Shown here one piece after another: positions 1-5,845 of a stretch of 5,860 nt of DNA. Within the stretch, counting starts at the first letter, position 1. Each line of letters opens with the position of its first letter. The notes beneath the pieces were generated by a model, which saw only the letters and a list, made by a program, of their open reading frames with translations, searched no databases and was not told the DNA's origin. The DNA lies in the NCBI GenBank assembly GCA_003251995.1, contig QKDT01000140.1, positions 1-5,860 on the forward strand. Reading direction: 5' to 3'. This DNA is from Desulfovibrio desulfuricans (GTDB lineage: Bacteria > Desulfobacterota > Desulfovibrionia > Desulfovibrionales > Desulfovibrionaceae). The translations under genes and the position numbers were made by a program.

Positions 1-283
1 GAACATTTTCTCCATTGCCGGTGAGCGACAGCACGCCCACAGCCAGCAAAACACTTGTGGAGGCCATAAAGGTCGAGGCCATTGTGGCGTTGCGCAGGGT
101 TTGCACGGCAAGAATGCCATTCTTTTTTTCAAGAATTGACCCCACCCATCGGGTTCTTGCGGTACGGGATATGCCGTGGATTGTATAGCCGGGATCAGAG
201 GTTTCTCTAAAGCGTATAAAGAAGTTGTAGGCAGAGTACAAAGCCACAGATACGCAAAAACACAGCAGATCAAAAGTATACAT
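1..283 (-). CDS. DUF599-family membrane protein, 5' part only (C-terminus beyond left edge)
   Basis: An uninterrupted minus-strand frame of 94 codons starts with ATG at 283 and is still open at the window edge. A strong ribosome binding site (GGAGGGG) sits about 5 bases before the ATG, which fixes the start. The N-terminus (MYTFDLLCFCVSVALYSAYN) is a likely first membrane helix. A basic, Arg-rich stretch follows at about residues 25-46. Then comes the segment LAVQTLRNATMASTF (about residues 58-72), leading into a second hydrophobic helix (about 68-88). The 'Q-T-L-R-N-x-x-M-x-x-x-F-x-A-S' pattern is what I associate with DUF599, a family of roughly 220-240-residue integral membrane proteins of unknown function. 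The family call rests on recalled motif similarity, since more than half of the protein is missing. The gene lies 160 bases downstream of the response regulator on the same strand, so it could be the last operon gene or have its own promoter. No function should be assigned. Confidence 0.8.
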   Translation of the reverse strand, partial: MYTFDLLCFCVSVALYSAYNFFIRFRETSDPGYTIHGISRTARTRWVGSILEKKNGILAVQTLRNATMASTFMASTSVLLAVGVLSLTGNGENV

Positions 284-443
284 GCAGCCCCTCCGTAGGC
301 GTATAAAAGCCAATACGGCTACACCCTCAGTATCTGTATACCCCTGCAAGCCCTTGCGAGGCAACCGGCCTGCCTGTCGTCGCAACCTTGTTGCGCCTTT
401 CACTTGCGGTGGCGCAGGTGATGCCGTGTGTGATTTTGAGGGG
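284..443. other. Intergenic region between response regulator and DUF599 gene
   Basis: This 160-base stretch has no gene that I can support. On the minus strand it holds a perfect 6-bp hairpin at 381-395 and a small 5-bp hairpin at 346-357 (GCAAG, 2-base loop, CTTGC). The DUF599 ribosome binding site is at its 3' end. Neither hairpin is followed by a T-run on either strand, so no intrinsic terminator is demonstrated. A convincing promoter for the DUF599 gene was not found either. Confidence 0.6.
381..395 (-). repeat. Small perfect inverted repeat downstream of the response regulator
   Basis: On the minus strand this reads CGCAAC-AAG-GTTGCG, a 6-bp stem with a 3-base loop, about 50 bases past the receiver gene's stop codon. 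It could mark the end of the operon transcript as a 3' stabilising stem or weak terminator. No U-tract follows, so termination is only a possibility. Confidence 0.4.
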
Positions 444-830
444 TCAGCGGTTTTCGGATGGGTTTTTCATGTCCTCTTCCAGTCGGCGCACGCATTCAAT
501 AATGCCGCCCAATTTAAAGGGTTTTGCCACAAAATCAAAAGCGCCTTTGTGAAAGGATTCCTTGGCGGTATCCAGTGTTGCAAAACCGGTAATAACCACA
601 ATTCTGGCTTGGGGCAGCAGTTCCCTGGCGCTTTCCAAAACCTGAAACCCGTCCGCGCCTTCCATCTTAAGGTCTGTAATAATCACATCAAAGGCCGCTT
701 CGGTCATTCTGTGCAGTGCAGCGGCGCTGTCCGTGAATGTTTCAACCTCGTATCCGTATTTCTGAAATGCCGGTTTAAGGCGCTTGCAAACAATAGGTTC
801 GTCATCAAGCACCAAGATTCGTAGTGTCAT
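444..830 (-). CDS. Single-domain response regulator (CheY-like receiver)
   Basis: The 128-residue product is a complete receiver domain with no output domain, and would act in the cytoplasm as a phospho-acceptor. All diagnostic positions are present: the acidic pair D9-D10 in LVLDDEP, the phosphorylatable D53 in ITDLKM, the switch T81 in VITGFA, and the invariant K103 in AKPF. The GFATLDTAKESFHKGAFDF segment resembles receivers of NtrC-type regulators, but the AAA+ and DNA-binding parts are absent. The short tail after residue 115 is charged (EEDMKNPSENR). The ATG at 830 is supported by GGAGG six bases upstream. That site lies inside the last codons of the upstream PEP-synthase-like gene, so translation is probably coupled. 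No histidine kinase is in the window, so the phosphodonor is unknown. Possible partners are a distant kinase, or an indirect link to the phosphohistidine protein encoded next to it (speculative). Confidence 0.95.
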   Translation of the reverse strand: MTLRILVLDDEPIVCKRLKPAFQKYGYEVETFTDSAAALHRMTEAAFDVIITDLKMEGADGFQVLESARELLPQARIVVITGFATLDTAKESFHKGAFDFVAKPFKLGGIIECVRRLEEDMKNPSENR

Positions 831-3423
831 GGTGTCCTCCTGTATGCTCTGTATATCCTGCGGGCAATGTTGTTTTTATGGCATCAATAAAGGCTTGCGC
901 GTGTTTTGCAACCATCTCGTCACTGTTCATGCGGGCGTCAAGCTGACGGGCATAGCCCACAAGGCCGCCAAGCATGTGCATACGAACGAGCATGCGCGTT
1001 ACCGAGAGTTTTTTTATTCTGCCCACCACCAGATCGCCGTGTACTTCAACGCGAAAATCAAACCTGTCCAATACATCTGCCACAAATCTGGCCCGGCGTG
1101 AACGCCGCACCAGCTCTGTAACGCCGCCAAGAAAGCGAAAATATATGTAGTTGTCGTTGATCTGGTCAGAGATATACGCGTCGATGGTGTTGAAGTGGTA
1201 CCCCAGCCGCATGTTGACGTTCATATAGTCGCGCAGGGCAACGGCGAGGTTGCGACCAACAGTATCCGGCCCCGCCATGGAGGCGGTAAACGTGCGGGTA
1301 AAACTGGACATGAAACTGCCAAGGTCTACCGGCACCGGGGCAGTGTCCCACATGCCCGATATATTCATCCCTTGCAGAAAAGCCCGAAGGGGTACAGAGG
1401 TTATTTCATCCATATTCAATGCTGTTGCATTGGGCTCGCAACTGGTGCCACCGCCTGCGTCAATGATCGTAAGGCCCAGCGGCGGGCCATCCTTCAGGCG
1501 TCGCGCCGGGGCATGGTGCAGGGCATCGTGCCGTTGGCTGAGCGCCACCAGGGCTTCAACGGCTTTTTCGTGTATGTAGCGGGTGATGTCGTGATAGGTT
1601 TTGCACGCCTGGGGCTTGAAGTCGTCTGAATGCGGATCCACCAGATTGAGCGGCGCTATGTACTTGAGCAGCCTGCGCAACAAGCGATATTCATACGATT
1701 CTTCAAACATGTCGGGTTCAGTACGTTCAAACCTGTCCAGCTCGGCGACGTTGCCCCGGTAAACAACGTTTTGCGTGGCATCAAGGGTGATTTCATCGCC
1801 ATCTCGCAGCAGGCTTGTGGCGTCTTCTGTATTGACCAGGGCAGGAACTCGCTGCTCTCTGGCAATGGTTGCCATGTGCCCCGTGGGTGACCCCACATCG
1901 GTAATGATACCGCAGGCACGGCGCATCACCCGTGCGTAGCGGGGCGATGTGAACTTGGAGACCAGAATGCCGCCTTCAGGAAACTGGTCAAGGTCTGTGT
2001 TGTGGTCAACAAGTACAACCTTGCCCACAGCAACACCGCGCTGTGCTACCAGACCCTTGCCGGAAAAAATGACCTCTGCCTTGCTGGTGGCGTCCTGCAC
2101 GGTAACAGACAACCCGGCATCGCCCCCAGACCGCAAAGGCCGCGATTGCAAAATGTGCAGCTCGCCCCGGTTATCAAATGTCCATTCCACATCCTGCGGG
2201 CGTTTGTAGTAGCGCTCAAGTGACATGCCCGCACGGGCAAGCTGCTCCAGTTGCTCGTCGGTAAGGCAGGGGATGTTCTGCATTTCTTCCGGAACATCCT
2301 CCCACACCAGGTCGCCGCGTGATGCAGGTACGAGCCTGTGCGCTTTGCGTGTGATAGCGCGTGTTAGTGGCGGATAGGGCGGAGTGCGGCTTAAATATAT
2401 GGTATCTGTGGCGGTTTCGCCCGAGACAACGGCCGCCCCGCCGCCCCAGGTGGCGCTGACCACCATGGATTCGCACGCTACACCCAAATTTTGCGTGCAG
2501 GTAAACAGCACGCCGCTGACGCGACTTTCTGCCATTATCTGGCAGCCCACAGCCATAGCCACTTCGTTTTCGTGGTACCCCCTGTCGAGGCGGTAGCGCC
2601 ATGCTTCTATGGAATACGTGCTGGCAACCACTTTTTTATACGCTTCAACAACCTGGTCTGGCGGAACATTCAACTCTGTGCCGTATTGTCCGGCAAAGCT
2701 TGAATCGCCGTCTTCACCCCAGGCGCTGCTACGCAGGGCAAGCCGCAGGGGCGACTTGGGGCGCACGCTCAGCACATCCACCATTGTGTCGATCTGCGCC
2801 ACCAGCCGCCAGGGAAGGGGAGAATCCATGATGCGCGTTTGCATGAGGTCGGCGAGTTCGTGCAGCCCCTGATCGGTGCCGTCCCACTCTTCAATGCCGT
2901 TTTGGGCCAGCTCCAGCAGGCCGTTGCGGGTCATAAATGTAAAAAAAGCGGTGGTGGTGATGGCAAAGCCGTTGGGCGTTTTCAAATGCAGACGGTTGGA
3001 AAGGTCGCCAAGCTGCGAAATTTTTCCGCCAACTTCGTCCTCGGCTTCTATGCCGATGTCCTGAAAAGGCAGTACCAGACGCCCACCTTCTGTATGGCGT
3101 CGACCGGCTATTTCTTCCTGCAGACGGTGTTGGATACGCTCAAAGGCGAGAAACAGGGAGGTGTTTTTGTTTTGCGTGAGCACGCTCATGTCTGAAATGA
3201 GCTTGAAAACCTGGTCGTTCAGTTGCGTGCTGGCATCTTCAATATATTTGCTGTCAAAAATATACTCGCCGCCAAGCTTGTCGCCCATGTCTGCCATGAG
3301 TTCAAGAATACGGTTGTTGCGCACAAGAATACTTTTGAATTTTTTGAACAGCAGGGCAAAGGTTACACCTTGCTCGCTGCGCCAACCTGTCAGCATGTTG
3401 GCTATACGCGCCAGGATTCGCAT
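805..3423 (-). CDS. PEP-synthase-like protein: ATP-grasp plus phosphohistidine domain with a non-canonical C-terminal domain
   Basis: This is an 872-residue cytoplasmic protein of the PEP synthase / pyruvate phosphate dikinase family. Residues 1-110 are a helical N-terminal extension (NNRILELMADMGDKLGG at 36-52). The ATP-grasp domain covers about 120-430: the GGKISQLGDL lysine (K134), RSSAWGEDG with R231, and QDVEW ending in LHILQSRP (E413, Q426, R428), all matching nucleotide-binding positions of PEP synthase. The swivelling phosphohistidine domain covers about 455-555, with TGHMATIARE placing the catalytic His at H516. In classical PEP synthase a TIM barrel that binds pyruvate/PEP would follow. 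Here its motifs are missing, and residues 575-872 carry other conserved-looking blocks (IIDAGGGTSCEP at 653-664, NDNYIYFRFLGG at 756-767, then an Arg-rich RRSRRARF). ATP-driven histidine phosphorylation is therefore likely, but the final acceptor is unknown and a role as a true PEP synthase is doubtful. GGAGG lies five bases before the ATG. The gene follows a 199-base gap with a hairpin, and its last 26 bases overlap the response regulator gene. Confidence 0.92.
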   Translation of the reverse strand: MRILARIANMLTGWRSEQGVTFALLFKKFKSILVRNNRILELMADMGDKLGGEYIFDSKYIEDASTQLNDQVFKLISDMSVLTQNKNTSLFLAFERIQHRLQEEIAGRRHTEGGRLVLPFQDIGIEAEDEVGGKISQLGDLSNRLHLKTPNGFAITTTAFFTFMTRNGLLELAQNGIEEWDGTDQGLHELADLMQTRIMDSPLPWRLVAQIDTMVDVLSVRPKSPLRLALRSSAWGEDGDSSFAGQYGTELNVPPDQVVEAYKKVVASTYSIEAWRYRLDRGYHENEVAMAVGCQIMAESRVSGVLFTCTQNLGVACESMVVSATWGGGAAVVSGETATDTIYLSRTPPYPPLTRAITRKAHRLVPASRGDLVWEDVPEEMQNIPCLTDEQLEQLARAGMSLERYYKRPQDVEWTFDNRGELHILQSRPLRSGGDAGLSVTVQDATSKAEVIFSGKGLVAQRGVAVGKVVLVDHNTDLDQFPEGGILVSKFTSPRYARVMRRACGIITDVGSPTGHMATIAREQRVPALVNTEDATSLLRDGDEITLDATQNVVYRGNVAELDRFERTEPDMFEESYEYRLLRRLLKYIAPLNLVDPHSDDFKPQACKTYHDITRYIHEKAVEALVALSQRHDALHHAPARRLKDGPPLGLTIIDAGGGTSCEPNATALNMDEITSVPLRAFLQGMNISGMWDTAPVPVDLGSFMSSFTRTFTASMAGPDTVGRNLAVALRDYMNVNMRLGYHFNTIDAYISDQINDNYIYFRFLGGVTELVRRSRRARFVADVLDRFDFRVEVHGDLVVGRIKKLSVTRMLVRMHMLGGLVGYARQLDARMNSDEMVAKHAQAFIDAIKTTLPAGYTEHTGGHHDTTNLGA

Positions 3424-3438
3424 GCTTTCCTCCGGCGG

Positions 3439-3460
3439 TGGGGGGCGTTGCCGCCCCCCA
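3439..3460 (-). promoter_or_regulatory. Perfect GC-rich hairpin in the mRNA leader directly upstream of the PEP-synthase-like gene's Shine-Dalgarno
   Basis: The minus strand reads TGGGGGGCG-GCAA-CGCCCCCCA, a perfect 9-bp stem with a GCAA (GNRA-type) tetraloop. It ends five bases before the GGAGG ribosome binding site at 3433-3429. No U-run follows, so it is not a standard terminator. GGCGG at 3455-3451 could alternatively pair with CCGCC at 3438-3434, next to the ribosome binding site. Plausible roles are an mRNA processing or stability element, a translation modulator, or a dispersed genomic repeat. The structure is read directly from sequence; the function is inference. Confidence 0.6.
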
Positions 3461-3477
3461 AATCCGTTCGTGTGTTT

Positions 3478-3506
3478 AGAGCAGTTTTAAGTTTTCAAAC
3501 GGCTCT
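3478..3506. repeat. Imperfect inverted repeat in intergenic region
   Basis: AGAGC (3478-3482) and GCTCT (3502-3506) form 5-bp arms around an AT-rich 19-base centre, which itself contains GTTT-TC-AAAC. It may be a weak stem or a protein-binding site. There is no terminator signature, and chance is possible at this size. Confidence 0.25.
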
Positions 3507-3622
3507 GGCGGCTGCGCGAGCAGACGTCCGTCACGGAGGCGCAAGCACGGGTGGCCTGCGCTGTTAAGCGCCGGAGTGGGCGTCTTGAAACGTCAAGGAT
3601 GCACATTCGCACAATAAATGCC

Positions 3623-4381
3623 TTAGTGCGCTCCGCCCTTGCTCTGGAATATCATACCGATGGCAAGGCCGCCAAAAATGGCAACCAGTGTGGACAATAT
3701 GCCGTACAGCAGGCTGTTGTCCCTTGCCATGTGGTCTATCCAGGCGGGCATGCCCACAAGCCGGACTGTTACCGGGGCCGTGGCACTGCCCAGGATGCTG
3801 TTGTTGTTCAGGGCAAAAACCTCAACCGTGTATGCACCGGGTGACAGGCGTGAAGGTATGGACAAATCGGCAGTAAAGCTGCCGTTGTCCGCCACGGTGA
3901 TTCCACCTGTGGTTTCACGGTACAGGCCATCCTGCTGTTTCAGTTTGACAAGCTCGGCGGGGATATCAATGGTTTTGTCCTTGCCCTCCTGCACGGTCAC
4001 AGATTCGCGCACAGCTTCAAGGCCAAGCGTTGCGCCGCCTATATCTGCCAGTGGGCGCGATGAGGCGACCAGAAAGACCGAGGGCACATTGTGCAGGTGA
4101 ACGGTGCCAAGGTTCATCCATAGCAGGCCAAATGCCTTGCCCTTTTGGCGTAGGGCAAGATCACTGCTGGCGCCAGCAAAACGAACCGCAATGGCACTGC
4201 CATGTGGGGCCAGCCCTTCAACATGCAGGACCGTGCCCCGGTATGAGGCGGAAATGTTGATGTCAGCAGGTTTTACCGTAAGCGCTACGGGGTCTTCCGC
4301 CCGTGCGGGAAGGCTTGCACAGCAAAGGGTTATGGTCAGCGCCGCAGCCGAAATAATGCGATAAAGTGCCAGACCGCGCAT
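3623..4381 (-). CDS. TIGR02186-type (Alph_Pro_TM-like) membrane-anchored periplasmic protein
   Basis: This 252-residue protein starts with a clear signal peptide: basic MRGLALYR, a hydrophobic core at about 9-22, and a likely cleavage after ARA at residue 28. The two cysteines near residue 20 do not form a proper lipobox. Residues 30-215 form a mainly beta, presumably periplasmic domain that opens with VALTVKPADINISASYRG. A single C-terminal membrane helix (about 223-246, LLYGILSTLVAIFGGLAIG) ends in a short cytoplasmic tail. This layout and the opening motif fit the TIGR02186 / Alph_Pro_TM family of unknown function, which from memory is often encoded beside TauE/SafE permeases. The same arrangement holds here: its ATG follows the permease stop codon by only 2 bases, with the G-rich end of the permease gene as the probable ribosome binding site. 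I infer that it is a partner subunit of the permease on the periplasmic side. The family call is by recalled similarity. Confidence 0.85.
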   Translation of the reverse strand: MRGLALYRIISAAALTITLCCASLPARAEDPVALTVKPADINISASYRGTVLHVEGLAPHGSAIAVRFAGASSDLALRQKGKAFGLLWMNLGTVHLHNVPSVFLVASSRPLADIGGATLGLEAVRESVTVQEGKDKTIDIPAELVKLKQQDGLYRETTGGITVADNGSFTADLSIPSRLSPGAYTVEVFALNNNSILGSATAPVTVRLVGMPAWIDHMARDNSLLYGILSTLVAIFGGLAIGMIFQSKGGAH

Positions 4382-4383
4382 GA

Positions 4384-5322
4384 TTAATGCCCCCCCGCGT
4401 ATGCCAACAGTACATCTGGTCGGGCCAGCAGATCGTAAAGAATCTTGCCCATAACCACCAGGACGAGCGTTGCCAGCAAAATTTTGAGCTGGTCGGCATG
4501 CAGTTTTTTGCCAATGCGCGTGCCAAGCTGTGCGCCGATGGATGAGCCTATGAGCAGCAGCAAGGCCAGGATGAAGTCCACCGTATGGTTTTCAATGGAC
4601 TGCATGATGGTGACGTTGACGCACGTAAACAGAATCTGGAACAGGCTGGTGCCAACCACAACGTGCATGGGCATGCGTAGCAGGTACACCATGACAGGAA
4701 CCATGATAAATCCGCCGCCCACGCCCATAATAGCGGCAAGTATACCCACAAGGATGCCAAGCCCCAAAGGCATAAGCACCGAAAGACGCACCCCGGAGCG
4801 CGCAAAATCCATCTGCCAGGGTAGGTTGTGCAGACCTCGCTGATAGGGGGATTCGGCCTTTTTCTCTTTTTTGGTGCCGGTGCCCGCGCTGGGCGCGCGC
4901 ATGGATTGCAGGCTTTCATAAAACATGTAGCCGCCAACCAGGCCAAGCATAAGCACATAGGTCAGATTGATCAGAAAATCAGCATTGCCCAGCGCGCGCA
5001 AAAGCTTGATGATGCGTACCCCTACGCAACCACCAGCCACGCCGCCCGCAAGTAGCAGAAATCCCATTTTGAAATCCACATTGCCCAGACGAAAATGTGC
5101 CAGGGTGCCAGATGTGGAAGCGCCGATAATCTGGTTGGAATCTGAAGCGGCGGCAACTGTGGGCGGTATGCCCAGCATGATGAGCAGCGGCGTCATAAAA
5201 AAGCCGCCCCCCACGCCAAAGATACCTGAGAGAAGCCCCACGGTTCCGCCCAGGCCCAGAATTGCAGCCATGTTTACGCTGTTGCCCGCAATGGGCAGGT
5301 ACATATACAGCGGTATGTTCAT
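4384..5322 (-). CDS. TauE/SafE-family membrane permease (putative sulfite/organosulfonate or related anion exporter)
   Basis: This 312-residue integral membrane protein has the duplicated signature of the TauE/SafE family. The first half carries GIFGVGGGFFMTP (33-45), followed by GIPPTVAAASDSNQI. The second half carries AIMGVGGGFIMVP (197-209), followed by MPMHVVVGTSLFQ. Each half has about four hydrophobic helices. A polar, lysine-rich loop at about 141-178 separates them (TKKEKKAE at 150-157) and is probably cytoplasmic. Family members move sulfite, sulfoacetate, taurine-derived or other small anions across the inner membrane. The substrate cannot be read from the sequence, but sulfite or a related sulfur anion would suit a sulfate reducer. 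The ATG at 5322 overlaps the stop codon of the Usp-like gene (ATGA, 4-base overlap), and the stop is 2 bases before the TIGR02186-type gene, so these three genes are translationally coupled. The ribosome binding site is modest (GAGG about 10 bases upstream), consistent with dependence on coupling. Confidence 0.93.
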   Translation of the reverse strand: MNIPLYMYLPIAGNSVNMAAILGLGGTVGLLSGIFGVGGGFFMTPLLIMLGIPPTVAAASDSNQIIGASTSGTLAHFRLGNVDFKMGFLLLAGGVAGGCVGVRIIKLLRALGNADFLINLTYVLMLGLVGGYMFYESLQSMRAPSAGTGTKKEKKAESPYQRGLHNLPWQMDFARSGVRLSVLMPLGLGILVGILAAIMGVGGGFIMVPVMVYLLRMPMHVVVGTSLFQILFTCVNVTIMQSIENHTVDFILALLLLIGSSIGAQLGTRIGKKLHADQLKILLATLVLVVMGKILYDLLARPDVLLAYAGGH

Positions 5323-5735
5323 ACGTCAGCCTCGGAGTTTTGCGTCAACGGTTTATGAGAATTTACTATTTCAACTCTGCAAGAAATCCTGTGACGAACA
5401 GACTTTAATACAGAAAAATTACGCTCAAATGAATGTAAATCTGTATGTTCAAGTTCGTGTATAAACAGGGTTATTCCATTGTTCTGTATGAATGAAATAA
5501 TTGATTCTTCATATCCTCCTTCTAATATTGTGTATTCAACGTGTATTCCCTCTGTTCTGGCATACCCAACAAGTAGTTCCAGGCGCTGACGTGCTGGATT
5601 TTTGATCACGCACGATTTCTTGTGTACAAAAAGTACATAGAGCCTGGCTTGAATGCGCTTTGCCAGAGAACATGCGTGCGATATGGCTTCTTGCTGGGGA
5701 TGTAGCTGGTCAACGGCCACTAAAATGCGTTCCAT
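5319..5735 (-). CDS. UspA-like small protein lacking the canonical ATP-binding motif
   Basis: This 138-residue cytoplasmic protein has the universal stress protein fold signature at its start: MERILVAVDQ (beta 1 with the conserved Asp at 9), an amphipathic helix with ALCLAKR-like spacing (HACSLAKRIQARLYVLFV, 20-37), and a central helix RLELLVGYARTEGI followed by a VEYTILEGG strand. At the C-terminus the usual G-2x-G-9x-G(S/T) nucleotide motif is missing. The matching segment reads GITLFIHELEH...FSVLKSVRHRISCRVEIV (about 87-124), so it probably belongs to the non-ATP-binding class. GAGGT four to eight bases upstream supports the ATG at 5735. It is the first gene behind the sigma-54-like promoter, and its stop overlaps the permease start. 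Its base composition is unusual: about 40% GC over 5341-5735, and about 35% over 5341-5580, against about 55% in sampled parts of the neighbouring genes. The role is unknown; it may be a regulatory partner of the permease. Confidence 0.8.
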   Translation of the reverse strand: MERILVAVDQLHPQQEAISHACSLAKRIQARLYVLFVHKKSCVIKNPARQRLELLVGYARTEGIHVEYTILEGGYEESIISFIQNNGITLFIHELEHTDLHSFERNFSVLKSVRHRISCRVEIVNSHKPLTQNSEADV

Positions 5736-5758
5736 GCGCCACCTCGTAGCCGTGCATA

Positions 5759-5775
5759 GGCAAATGTGATGCCAA
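5759..5775 (-). promoter_or_regulatory. Sigma-54 (-24/-12) promoter for the usp-led operon
   Basis: The minus strand reads TTGGCATCACATTTGCC. It fits the YTGGCACG-N4-TTGCW consensus closely: the invariant GG (5773-5772) and GC (5761-5760) are separated by exactly 10 bases, with TGGCA and TTGC intact. Deviations are T for C and C for G after TGGCA, and C for W at the end. Transcription would begin near 5748, giving a short leader of about 13 bases that still contains the GAGGT ribosome binding site. Such promoters need an AAA+ enhancer-binding activator, which is not in the window. Confidence 0.7.
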
Positions 5776-5832
5776 GGGTGAAATTTATTAAAAATATGTT
5801 TAGAATTAGTATGTTAAATAATTTTTATGATG

Positions 5833-5845
5833 GATTTTTAAAATC
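5833..5845. promoter_or_regulatory. AT-rich palindrome upstream of the sigma-54-like promoter
   Basis: GATTTT-T-AAAATC is a perfect 6-bp inverted repeat with a single central base. It lies about 60-72 bases upstream of the -24 GG element, a distance at which an activator or other DNA-binding protein could sit. AT-rich sequence makes such palindromes likely by chance, so the assignment is tentative. Confidence 0.25.

Larger units (their letters stand above)
3424..3622. other. Intergenic region between TIGR02186-type gene and PEP-synthase-like gene
   Basis: This 199-base gap interrupts an otherwise tightly packed set of minus-strand genes. It contains the strong hairpin at 3439-3460, a looser inverted repeat at 3478-3506 (AGAGC...GCTCT, 19-base loop) and some short GC-rich repeats. 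A 39-codon minus frame (3487-3606) has no ribosome binding site and looks accidental. No good promoter or intrinsic terminator was found, so read-through from the upstream genes is the simplest assumption. Confidence 0.55.

Noticed and set aside
315..375. Sigma-70-like boxes before the DUF599 gene (for example TTGCCT-18-TATACA on the minus strand)
   Set aside because: Only 4 of 6 matches in each box, and several equally weak alternatives are present nearby.
282..824. 180-codon plus-strand open frame
   Set aside because: It runs antisense to the receiver gene, whose catalytic residues and ribosome binding site are unmistakable. The plus-strand product resembles no family I recognise, so it is a shadow.
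1195..1629. Plus-strand open frames across the PEP-synthase-like gene (for example 144 and 118 codons)
   Set aside because: They are antisense to a gene with continuous domain motifs on the minus strand, and such long antisense frames are common in GC-rich coding DNA.
3439..3460. Interpretation of the GC hairpin as an intrinsic terminator
   Set aside because: Neither strand has a T-run after the stem, and on the minus strand the next gene's ribosome binding site follows directly.
3487..3606. 39-codon minus-strand frame in the intergenic gap (starts MCILDVSRRP)
   Set aside because: It has no Shine-Dalgarno before its ATG, an Arg-rich low-information product, and no visible domain. It is probably chance.
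3606..3626. Second sigma-54-like element on the minus strand (AGGCATTTATTGTGC)
   Set aside because: The GG-N10-GC spacing fits, but the -24 box lacks the leading T of TGGC and the -12 box is GTGC rather than TTGC. It also overlaps the stop codon of the upstream gene.
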